A stretch of DNA of 64,000 nt. It comes from Litoditis marina (Eukaryota > Nematoda > Chromadorea > Rhabditida > Rhabditidae). A program made the translations under genes and the position numbers. The stretch covers positions 12,251,259 through 12,315,258 of the forward strand of contig OZ038434.1 of NCBI GenBank assembly GCA_964036275.1, written 5' to 3'. Numbering within the stretch: position 1 is the first letter of the stretch; the number at the start of each line of letters is the position of its first letter. A model generated the notes under the pieces. The model saw nothing but the letters and a program-made list of their open reading frames with translations. It had not been told where the DNA came from and did not search any database. Below, in pieces: positions 25,034 to 36,405 of this stretch.

Positions 25034-26163
25034 AGCTGTGTGACTGTGTGTACATGACTACAAGTTATAGGATTAGCTTATTCCATGACATGCCGACGGT
25101 TCACCGTTTACCAATATAACCCAAGCTCGTCGTGTTTATAGTTCAAAGCTCGATTTCACTACTCTTCAGTCAAAACTCAAACACTTCTGCTATGTGCAGG
25201 TCAGACTACGATTCAGATTCCATCACCGTCTATTTAGATTTCTGGCCACTTTGTTACCGTGCGATGGTTCATTAGTCGCTTTCCGATATCGTTGCAAGCG
25301 GATCAACTAAGCGCTGGCCAGTGCTTCCCTTTTAATTTACTTCATTCCACCCTTCCTTTCTACCCCAATTATCTTGGCTAAGCCGCACCTGCTCTGGGTT
25401 GGCGTTAGTGAGGTCATCACAGGTTAGGGCCTATTAGAAGGGCCTAATTAGCCATCCAACTAGCTGCCCAATATGGAACATTGTTTACGACCATGTTATG
25501 GTTTTGCTTTGATCACTGGTCCCATTTTATGATCTGGGCTGAAATCTGACCGCACCAGCCCAATTTAGCTATCCATGCCTGGGGCGCTTGTAACTGAAGT
25601 TTATTGCTCTCACTGTCATGTATTATTTGTAATTAGATTTTTACACATAATTATGATACTTCAGATACAATGTTGTTAGTTTTATTCACTTCGTTGCCAG
25701 TGAATAAAATTGCACTGTATTTCTGACTGCGTTGCTGTAAATTTGAAAGTTATTAATGAAACACACGTCCACCAACTAGTGATTGTAATACTCCTTTTCA
25801 CCATACTAAGCTGAATATTCGAATGATTTTCTATTATTGTGTAGTAAAAGAAAGAGACGACCAGTTCTCACAGTCTTACAACTTTCTGAAAACGTTTGCT
25901 TCACAGATGTATACCAGTAAATGTCAATAATATTCTGCTGAGGGTTATTAGTACCTGGGTCAGACTATAGTCATAACGTAATTTGTGCACAACAACCGGG
26001 TATTATGAAAGTTCTTGACCTCCACCGTGTAATATGTATGTTAATGAACACGGTCTCGCCGTGTGATACATTAGTATAGCAATAATAAATCCCGGATATG
26101 CATTCATGGTTTATGTGGTACAGTAAGCCGAGGCCACGCCCCCTCGCTAACCTGCGCGCACGA

Positions 26164-28062
26164 GGCGATAGTTTCAATGCAGTCCACTGTGTTACGGTGA
26201 TAACTTATATACTCTATTTCACTCATATGTAACTCTCTACAGTACGCTGTCTCATATACGACTATATTATTGCTTATACAGTCTTTTAAAAACAGCTTTC
26301 TCTATAGTTGGTAGAAGACAGTGCTACTATTGAAGCCAATTCCACAAACAACCAAGTGTTTCTCGTTTCCAGATTTGGACACGGTTATTACAGATCATGA
26401 GTACTACGCGGTTTCCAAGCAGTCAACAAAAGGGTTCCTGACTATTCAAACTGGAACCCGAGGAGTGGTTAGTTGGTGTGGTTAGCGAAATACCCGGTTG
26501 AACAAAAAATTCGGTTCTTATTAACTGACCAACGGTTGTACTGATATAGTTCAGATTAATGTCTCACTTTGATGGCTCCACACCCTATCGTACAAATTTT
26601 ACATCATCATTCACAAGTTTAGTATACAACATTTTTTAGATATCTCACAGTTAACACAGTTCATTGACATCCCCCATCTCAAATAACTCCATCGCAACAT
26701 GTACCCCGTCTTTCATTTTCTTCCCCATACCCCTAAGCTGCTATCTGGTCCACCTGTTGTGTGGAGGGTAGAGGGGGGGGGGGGGGGGGGAGGATGTTAA
26801 GGGCAGGTGCTTGCTGGCGGCTTTTTCCGGTCATTCCGTGTCGCGTGCCATAGTGACCATGGCATGATTGCCTGTTTTCCCTCGTTTCACCCCTCTCTTA
26901 TTATGCCACCCAATACACCGCTCCACACACGCATCTGCAATTCTCTTTCCAACACCGCCCCGTCCCAGTCCGGGCAGGTTGGCACGATTGCGTGACCTGT
27001 CTGGCAGCAGATAACCGACTGGCACGAACTAGTTTATAGGTTTTCCGGAAGTTCTGATTGTCGCTTAGCCCTTCTAAGAAATCGCACACGTTTAATTTGT
27101 GTTTTCGGAAGTGTGTGTGACCACTACTTCTAAAAGTTGGGAAGTTTGCTAAGATACCGTAGTTAACCACAGTTTGAATGTTTGAAACTACACAACTGTT
27201 TTCGATCAGTCTTGCATACATTCCCCGCATGTGATGAACTTTCTGATTTTGAAGAGTGCTCAATTGCAGATCAAGTGATTGTATGTGTTTGTATCTTTTA
27301 TAGTTTTATATTAGAACGTAAATAGTGCACCTTTTGTCAATATTTGAGGTATGATAAGGTAGGAGAAGAGTTGAACTTGGCATATAAGACTACATGCGAG
27401 GAGACGCTTACCTTTCGACGTGAACAAAACTGAACCTTTCTGAAATCATAGTTTTTAATGTGCCAAATGTTGAAGTGTGACAACGAGTTACCGACGTTTT
27501 CTGCTTTTCCGTTCGGAAACAGTTATTGTAAGGTGAATATATTAGGTCATCGTGATTTGTTCTTGTTTCTCTGAATTTGCTTGACCGTTCAATATTTCCG
27601 CCTCCGGTCACATTTGAATCACAATTTGTCATATTTTTTATCTTCACCTGAGAGGGCAGCTGTTTCTCTCGACCTTGTCCACCATTGTTTCGCCTAATTT
27701 GGCGCGCTAGTCATTTTTCGCTAGGGGTAGGATACAAATTTGTGAATTTGTAACTATATTTGCGAATAGTTCAGTATTTTTCAATACGGTTGGGTCATGG
27801 TTTACCGATTTCCTCAATGTTTGAGAAACCGAGTCAACCAAATTCAGAGGTGCAGATATTTAGGCTTGCAAACTTACCTTTATCTTGACTTGCAAAGAAT
27901 ACTCAGGTTGTTAGAAAATCGAAGTGATTCAATATATTTGGTCTCTTTTTTCCCCAATGACAAACTAAGTTTGACTTCTGATGCACATTTCCTCAATTCA
28001 CATTTTGCTGTAATATTTCCCCAAATATCGTTCATGTAATTATATTGAACCATAAAATGTCG
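26164..28062. other. Single-copy intergenic DNA right of the tandem array
   Basis: No gene is recognisable. It contains an 18-G homopolymer (26773-26790) followed by a locally GC-rich patch to about 27010. Open frames here, including 120 codons on the minus strand at 26901-27263, lack splice partners or family motifs. The promoter of the ZP gene presumably lies at its right end. Confidence 0.6.
26773..26790. repeat. G18 homopolymer tract
   Basis: Eighteen consecutive G follow gtagag. Long G runs are a known feature of nematode genomes and are unstable when the FANCJ-like helicase DOG-1 is missing (established knowledge for C. elegans). Confidence 0.9.
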
Positions 28063-28068
28063 TTTCAG
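28063..28068 (+). promoter_or_regulatory. Candidate spliced-leader acceptor of the ZP gene
   Basis: TTTCAG ends 7 bp before the ATG at 28076, with an AT-rich stretch before it and no coding exon upstream. This is the usual arrangement of a trans-splice acceptor. Confidence 0.5.
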
Positions 28069-28075
28069 GTTCACA

Positions 28076-31000
28076 ATGTTGCTCTTGTTGCTTTTAGCGA
28101 CGTGTACTAGTTTTGCAAACGCCGATGGATTTGGTTAGTCTATTTGTACTCAACTACATTTTCACGAAACCCAGAAAAATACCCACGACATTAGAAACAA
28201 ATAGGAATTGTAATTTTCACAGTCAGAGTAGAACTTCTGATGAATTTTCGGATTAAGATCTCTTTAATCTTCCGTTATTTTCAGTAGAGGAAGTTGCTTG
28301 TTCTTCTGAGAGCCTTACCGTAGTCTTAAATCGGTCCGATCCCGATGTGGCTAGATGGATCGCCGATGAAAAAGCGCAACCGGTGGTACGGTATTCTTCT
28401 CATGTTTTCTTATGGAACTAGCATTTGTTGGTACACATTTCATATACTATTATTATCCTTTCTTTGAGTATTAGGGAGCTATGGAGAACTCGAGTTTCGA
28501 GTTCGATTGTCACAACATTATCATTTCGTAGTTTTCTGGTCCGTGCGAGATGTTCTTCTTTTATGATGTTGAAAGAGACAACGTTTTTGTCGAAAGTTAC
28601 ACCAACTTACCAGACTACATTCAGGTCTATGTTTATGACCACAAAACGCGTGTTCCTTGTGGAACTTCTCTGAAGAACGACCAGGGTCAATTGAACTTCA
28701 ACCTGACTATTCCATACGGAAAAGCTTGTGATGTTCTACTAGCTAATCTGGTAAGTGCGGATGTATAGTTCTTCCTTGTGCATAAAGGAAGAGAAATAAC
28801 TGTTATCCACTGAGAGTCATTCGGTAGGAGAATTACTCAGCAGCGTAAACATATTTTATCAAGTGAAGCCGTTTAGACGTTTTGAATCATTCTGTGCATG
28901 AGAAACTTGCAAAACTACTTAGTACTGGCTGGTGACACTTTGGACACGAAATCAAAATAGTCAAGTGAAACTAGAAAAGTGGCTCCGTGCCATGTGAAAG
29001 TAAGAACAAATTTCTAATTCTAAATTTGCATTCATATCACTCTATGTTGCTTAGAAAAAATATTTCTAGGAACCCAACTACCGCACCGCCGAGACGACAA
29101 TAGCCCTGGAGGACAACATGGACACTAGTCATTCCAAGACATTGCGGATCAATCATGTTTTCTGTCTCTACACCAGGAGTGTCCAGACTATTCGGTTCAA
29201 TGATGTGTCCACGTGAGTTTCTTCTAACGTTACCACGTATTATAGAATGAAATTAACCGTTGAGCCACTTTTGGACATCTATTGTGTTTTGGTGTAATCG
29301 GTTCTCGAATTGTGGAAATCTAGACTAGATTACTTTGTTGATTGGAGTGATAGCCGCTTTCTTTGAACAGGTCTCGTACTAGGTTATTTTATTTGAACGA
29401 AATATAATTGTGTCACTAGGACTTTTTGGATGATTAGGTTAATGTGCTCAGTAAGAGATGTACTCAAAACCGTTTCGACCCTGATTCAAGACGGTTCTGA
29501 GTTTTCTCAGAGAGTTGGGTCCTTGTACCAACACAACTTATATACTACTCTAAGGAAGGGTGGCAGAAACTATGTTCACTGCATCAACTGAAGAATGCGA
29601 GACTTGCTGATTGGATAAGAACACTTCTCTAACGATCGGGTTGAGGAGATTCTTCGTGAAAAGTGTCTTGCTTGAAGAGGTCGAAAGTGTCGTTTATCCT
29701 GAACCTGAGCGAAGATGATTTGTTTCAGTGGCAATGAGGTCGTGGCTTCCACCGGAGGAAAACCGAAGCCTCGTGTGGAGATGTTGTTTCGAAGCACGGA
29801 TGGAAGGCCGTTGAGAGCCGCGAAATTTGGAGACACAGTAGAATTCTACGTCGCTCTCTCACCAGATCGTCAGTTTACATTTTGTAATCACCGCATTTAA
29901 GGTACCTGCTTTGGACTGAACCTGAAAAAACTATTTCAGTTTTCCTGTCAAAACGGAATGGACATTGAGCTCGTTCTTGTGAAAACACGCAGACACCGTT
30001 TTTCGAGTCTGCTGTGTTTGTAGTTTGCTCTCTGTTTAAGTTTCGTAAATATCAGAGAAACGTGACGTGTTTCAATGAGTGTTTCATCAAAATTTTCAAA
30101 AAGAGGCGTTCAAAGGTCAATTACTTTAGTTAAGAAAGTATTGTCTCCTATAAAACTTTTTCAAATTTCAGAAGCCTATCATGGAATTGCCCCGAAGGAA
30201 TGCATGTTCAGTGACAGGGAAGACATGCTCTCCCCAGATGCCAAACATTTGACTTTTGTCCAGAGCAGGTGGCGTCAATTAACTCTTTTTCATCTAATTG
30301 TCCGAGAAAAGCAACGGTCTTATACTATCGCGTTACTTCGCGGAAAAAGTCCAACAAACTTGTGGAGAAAGTGTTATCTGAGAAGAAAATTATTAGATTT
30401 TTGAAATTACTAGATTACAGAGAAAAATCGAAGAGTTTAGTGAGATTCTGCAGATTTGAAAACCAGAAACCACATGTGACGATAATTCGAACATTCAACT
30501 AACACGCTAAGAGTCATGTTCATATACAATTTTTTTCATTCAACCTGATATAATAAAATGAATGAGAATTTTGAAAAGTTCTTCACCGTAATGTTTACAG
30601 CTGCCCAGTAGACGAAATGTCCGAGATCATCGACCCACTGGCCAATGTGAACCAAGAAGTCTACTTTTCCAAGTTCAAAACATTCCGGTTCGGTAATCAG
30701 AGCACGGTGTTTGCACATTGTACTGTGCAAGTTTGCCTGGATGCCAAGGAATGTAATCAGGTTAGCCAACATCAAAAAACTCATGAAACTGGAGTTACAC
30801 GCTGTATTATTCTTTCTCGACAGTTCAGAGAAGAAAGAATAATTAACCTGGGAACTGAGAGTCACTCGCGGTTCAACAAAATCGATAAATTACAAATAAA
30901 ATCAACAATTAACGAAAATTTACGTTCTCTTCTTCTCTCCCATCCGGTCGAGAAACCATCGATCGGTGTTACTGTGTGCGCCAAAACTCGAAACGTTTGC

Positions 31001-32268
31001 TGAACCCAACCTCAGAACACCCAGAAAATTCTGCTCCCTATTCCGAGGTTTTCTATAGGTTCATTCCGAGAACACTGTTCCTCTGTAGCGTAATTGTGAG
31101 AAAGTGTCACTCCATGGTTCTCTTCCAATAATAATGCATTGTTCAGGACTGCTTCAAAAGAGTGCACAACTCGAACCTTACCGCCGACCGTTTGAGGTTC
31201 CGACACAGAAGAAGTGCGAACACACCGCGGGGCAAACTAAGCAAGGAAGATGTTTACGACGAAGTGTCCATCAGTAAGACGCTGACCATCCTCGACGGAC
31301 AGGAGTCCGAAGAAGGTGCGTTTCAATATTTTAATTGAACTGAACAGATATGCAATATGGGATTTGTTGACCAACGCGAAATCGGTTTTAAATCACGTCA
31401 CATTAGAGAAATGAGTACAGACCGCACGTGAACTCACTTATATTATGACACTTGTAAGTGAAAAAATATAGATTCAAAGAAGATTATGTTCTATTGCACA
31501 TTCCCATGTTTCCCATTCAGCTTCAAAATTTGAGTACCACAACGTTGGCGTTAGATTTTCTCTGTCGATCGATTTTTCCTAGAAGACGACAGAATAGGCC
31601 ACTGTTCTTGAGTTCAAGCTGCCAAACTCATACTTTCTCTTCAGTGTCTTCTCGCTCGTTGGAACAGTGTCTAGTTACTCCCGCCCAGACTCCGTTCCAT
31701 ATGTTGGTTACGGTAGCTGTGTTGGCCGGTTTGTGTACGATATCGATGGGAGTCGCACTGTATCTCGGCTACAAAGTCAGAAAGGGAAAGAAGGTTAGTA
31801 GATATATAACACAGAAATATTGAAGACGAACCCTATATTTACTGTTGGCTCTCTTGTCTTCACAGTTTACACTTCAAACTGAAAGTTTAAAAAAATATTC
31901 ACGTCTAACGTGAATCATTTTAGTTCTAGTCTAACCCAAAGGTTCTCGTCGAAAGCAGTATACCATCGAAAATTCGAAAAAAAAAATAGTGTTATCTAGC
32001 GCGTTACGTACTCACAAGGCTGCTTTCAGTTTATTTTATATTCAAAAAGAGAATTTGATCATAACTTTTTTATATAAAATTTCCCGTATAAAATGTATTC
32101 CTGACTATCTCTGGAAGCTGGTCAAAACTTTCTAATGTCGTATCTTTTCAGGACTCTTTCGAGCTCTATTCTGCCTACTCATCTACCATGAATAGTGTGG
32201 CAATGCCAATATCTTATGGACACCCGAGAAATCCTTATGTAAACCACGGAGCAGAAGCATTCCACTGA
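28076..32268 (+). CDS. Cuticlin-like ZP domain transmembrane protein
   Basis: Predicted 450 aa in 10 exons: 28076-28133, 28285-28385, 28532-28750, 29070-29212, 29729-29868, 30172-30268, 30601-30760, 31147-31315, 31645-31793, 32152-32268; all phases join. Residues 1-17 are a Leu-rich signal peptide. A ZP domain covers about 20-310, with its paired Cys residues and motifs such as KPKPRVEM and AYHGIAPKECMFSD, typical of nematode cuticlin-type ZP modules. A furin-like site RFRHRR (323-328) follows, then a transmembrane helix (about 382-405) ahead of a basic stop-transfer stretch and a 40-residue cytoplasmic tail. This is the standard layout of apical matrix ZP proteins, which are cleaved outside the membrane and polymerise into cuticle or sensory-organ matrix. 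Which cuticlin subfamily it belongs to I cannot tell. Confidence 0.92.
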
Positions 32269-35200
32269 AAAGATTCCCTACGTAGTTACCGAACTAAACC
32301 ACTTGAATGTTTCTTGGCTTATCTATCTATAGAGCTGAAGCTGGCTAAAACGGTAATTTTCCTTTGTTCTATTGGGGTTTGTAGTTTGATCCCGATCCGT
32401 TTCAGTCGTCATTCGAGAATTACTACTGTAGACGCAGGTCAAACTACAACCCAGACCAATCAATCTTTCTGTTCTGCACGAATAGGCTTTTCGAATTTGA
32501 TTCCACTTTTCTCAAATCTAGAACTGAGCAAACTGTTCTAGGTTCCCTTTTTCCATCTCACACAAAATCTCTTCCTCATCACCAATCTCGTTCTATTTAC
32601 GAACTTGTGCACTTTCAGTCCAGATTTATCTATTAAGAATGCTTATTCAGTCCGGATTTCTCAGTTAAGAATGCTTATAAATACTAGTTATACATTTGTT
32701 AACCCTTTCACTAACTCGTTACTTGCGGAAATTATTGTTGTTGTAAATGTTTACTACGTTGACCTAACTCTAAAAGATGGTTTATTTCGCTGCCAAATAC
32801 TTTTGTAAACTGGTCTTATTTAATAATTTTATCAATATCGTTTGTTTATACTATTATGAGTCAGTTGTGATACATGTGAACGTTAATCAGAATGTGCATG
32901 CTGCATGAATATATACAATTTCATTTGATGAATCATTTCATTCCGTGGGTTTTCTAAATTAGTCATAGGACAGGAGACCGGCTACAACCAGTTTTGTGAA
33001 AACAACAGTAGAGTTACTCAGCGGAAAAGATGATAAAAAGAACCAAATATAGATACTTCACGAATGAGAATGGTTGAAATATTTATAATTATGTACTACC
33101 TGTATTAGTAATCGTACTTCACAACAAATCCAAAACAAAAACAATCTACAGAATCGAAAAGTCGGGAAGTTGTCCTGCTCACACTGATACTGGTAAATAG
33201 ACGATAACTAACTGTAAACATGTCATGACTTTTGCTTTACTACAAGTACGAGACATGTGAGAGATATCAGTAATTATGTACGACATATTGTACGTTCTCC
33301 ATTTCTAGTGTGTTTTGTGTACGGCCTACGTTACTGTACATTTTAATAGCAGTATGAAAAATCTTACTTTTTTGGATGGGAATAAGTCGAGCGTTTTGGC
33401 TAGACTTATTTTTTTCAAATTTTTTTTTTCAATTGAACACAAAAATGAGAAAACAAATAATATTTTTAGCTGACTACATTCACTATGAACGAAAAGTAAC
33501 ACATTTAATTCTGAATCGTTCATTGATGTAGAATTATCGTTGACTAGTGTTGATAAATACAGTTAGTTTCTCCCAGACAGTATTCTGTATGCAAGGGCTT
33601 GATTTTGTTCAGAACAAGAAATCAATACTCAGCAGACATGGTGTTTGAACTTCACTATAACAATAGTAAAGACTTTGGCCAACACATTCGGGCCACCGCC
33701 ATATTTGGTCTATTTTATTTTATTTACTTTGCAAGCATAAAAAGGGGTGTTGATGAGTCATATACCACCATATTTCTTATCTTTCCGATCGCAAATTCAA
33801 AATATAAGGTAACCGCAGCACGCCGTTTCTCTTTCAATCATTCTCTCTCTCTCTCTCTCATGAGAATCTATTTGTGTTCTAAATGTTTTTTCGGTTTATC
33901 CTCTTGTTAAAGTTCTTTGTCTTCAATTGTCTTCAGAAATACTTTATGTTATACTTTTTCATTTCAAATTTGTTGATCCTACATTAACTTTGAAGAAAAA
34001 TAACTAAACTATTGATTTTCATTTCAACTTGCTGGATATTCTTTTTAGACTACATATAACATTCAAAACGAAACTCGTGTTCGAAACTTCAAACTTAGTG
34101 CATCTTCGTTGGTTTGAAAGCCTGTGTACGGACTCAGTGAATGATGATCCTAGAAAAAACGTGTGCGCTATCTTTAATCGCAGTCCTTTGTGTTTTTTCT
34201 GTGAATACAAACACCGTTCCACATTAGTCATTTCAGTCCTTTTTCTAGTGAACAGCGTCCTTGCCACATGCAAATCGCGCATCTGCGAGACTATTTTTTA
34301 TTCTACTCGACCTTGTATTTTCACCCCATCAATGAGTTGCCGATTTATTGCTGAAAACCAGTAACGAACTGGCTCACTTGCTAATTAGTGTACAGTACCA
34401 AGTATAGTATACATAATTCCTAATTAGACTGTTACAGTACACGTTTGAACTTTTCAATGACTACTTTTTATTGCAACCGCGATTTTTGTCAGAAAATTTT
34501 TCGAACACCAATTGGAACAGAGGATAAGATACGAATGGAATGGTACGAAACTTGTGAAATTAAAAATTACACCGTAGTCGCAGTAGAAATTCTAAAGACT
34601 ACAACTGACCTAAAAATGAGAACAAGTTCGTCTCTGAACTATTGGGTGAACATGACTTAGTTTTCGAAAAATATTTTCAATTTCTACATTTATATGAGTA
34701 AAGAAGTTTATGAATAGAATATATTTCGGCTCCTGCTCCAGTTTTCCTATAATCCGTCCTCTTGACCTTGGAGAAGTCGGTCTTTTCTCTTTTTCCTCCC
34801 TCTCTCGTAATTTGTGCTGCGATCCCTCCACCAGACAATTGCTAGTCCTCGCACTCTCCCATTGACCATCTTCCAGTTTCTATCCTCCGTTATGATTTTA
34901 TAACTACATAACTACAAACAACAATTACAACAAGTCCTTTCCCTGATTTTCTCGCAAAGACTGTTATCAAAAAACCACCACATTGCTTGAGGTTTAGCGT
35001 TGTTACAGAAAAAAACTCCATCATTATATTTCAGACATCCTTGAAATTGTTTTGTACCGTTACTACTGGTTTCTAAACGTGGTGGGAATTCTTTGCGTTT
35101 CTCTCGTATTTGAATACTAACAAGACAAATGTTTTGCATTCTCATGATATCACGAAAGAAGGAAGATGGTAGATTGCTGACAATGGAATGTGTGGGAAAC

Positions 35201-36405
35201 CAAATATTCAACATGATCGATTATACTCTAACGTGAATATGATTTAGCACTATTTGAACTTTGAAACGATTGTGAAGTTAAAGAAAATTTATATTCGCTC
35301 AAACTGGGTTTCATAAACTGAAGTTTAAACATTATGGGGACGGTTTTTTGTTTGAAAGCTCGTTGCACGTTTTCAAATTCTGACGTGTTCACACGTTTCG
35401 CGTGACATGTATTCGAATAGCAGTATGCATGACAGAGAGAAATTCCTTCAGAGTATCAACGTTCTCTAATCTCTGTGAGAGTCTTATCGCCTCAAACGAA
35501 ATAATATCTGACAAACAACTTTCGCTATTCACCATAATCAGCCAGCTCCGTTTTCGTGTCGCCAGTTTTCAGAACTTGTAGTTCAAGATGTTTACCGTTT
35601 TATAGTTTTGAATTTGTGCAGTTTTAACAACTCGTTCCGCATTCACAGACGAAAATGCGATCCAGTAATATGAAACTCTTTCTCTACTTGTCCTGTGGAA
35701 TTTTATGAATGGTTTTCACAAACTATCTCTTTTCTAAAACTGTTCATAATTGCTCTGCTTTATCACTTTGTTTTGAGCGTAGACCACTGAACTATAATGG
35801 TTGAGTGGCAATGTTATGGGAAATGATATTTTCTAGTGGCCCTTCTAGATTGTCTCGATTCCATCTCAGGATATGAGGCTGTCTTCCAACCATCTGTCAC
35901 TGAATCGATGTATTTCTCAATTGAACCACCCCCACTCTCCACCCACCAACCCCAAATAGGGCCAAATGCCCTAATGATACCCTTTATCCTATTTATGTAA
36001 CCAATTAGAAAAAAAGTCACGAGAGTCTCGGTTTGAAGAAGACTTTTAAATGAAATTCGTTGTATAATCACGTGAAATGACAGAAACAGATGATCTGAAA
36101 ACAGCAGCAGTTGAAACAAAACTATCTTCGCTAATTTCTTTTTCACGTTTCGTAAGATTGAAAATATTTAGACATAATAACACAACTGAAATCTGCCAGA
36201 TCATGTCTTCTTTGACCAAATATAGCTCTCAATCAATGTTTTAATTATTCTGTTTGTTTTGAACCCTGTTATTCATTGTTAGTAGATGGCTGTCATAAGT
36301 GACTCTTGTTCGGTATACTTGTTTTCTTAAATTGTTTCAAATACACATCAGCTGTGTGTTTGAAATAATTGACAAAGAGTCTATATTTGCAATTCAGGAA
36401 GAAAA
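32269..36405. other. Intergenic region, no gene seen
   Basis: About 4.1 kb of AT-rich DNA lies between the ZP gene and the first exon of the acidic protein gene. It holds a 69-bp TGTAGTTTGA element (32380-32448) and a CT repeat (33840-33858). Open frames of 60-110 codons are scattered on both strands without splice context. Confidence 0.6.
32380..32448. repeat. 69-bp miniature inverted element
   Basis: It begins tgtagtttga and ends tcaaactaca. Its left half also matches 6796-6840 (tgatccc, then cagtcgt.attcgaga), so it belongs to a dispersed family also present in the 12-kb units. Confidence 0.6.

Larger units (their letters stand above)
14125..26163. repeat. Whole 12-kb tandem repeat unit, copy B (12,039 bp)
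   Basis: This is the second complete unit. Positions right of the G tract are offset by 12,039 from copy A. It ends at 26163, where the sequence leaves the repeat: the array continues with cgcacg after the shared gcgcgcacga, whereas here ggcgat follows. Single-copy DNA begins at 26164. Confidence 0.95.

Noticed and set aside
26901..27263. 120-codon minus-strand open frame
   Set aside because: No domain, no upstream acceptor or downstream partner; lies in a GC-shifted patch where stop codons are rarer.
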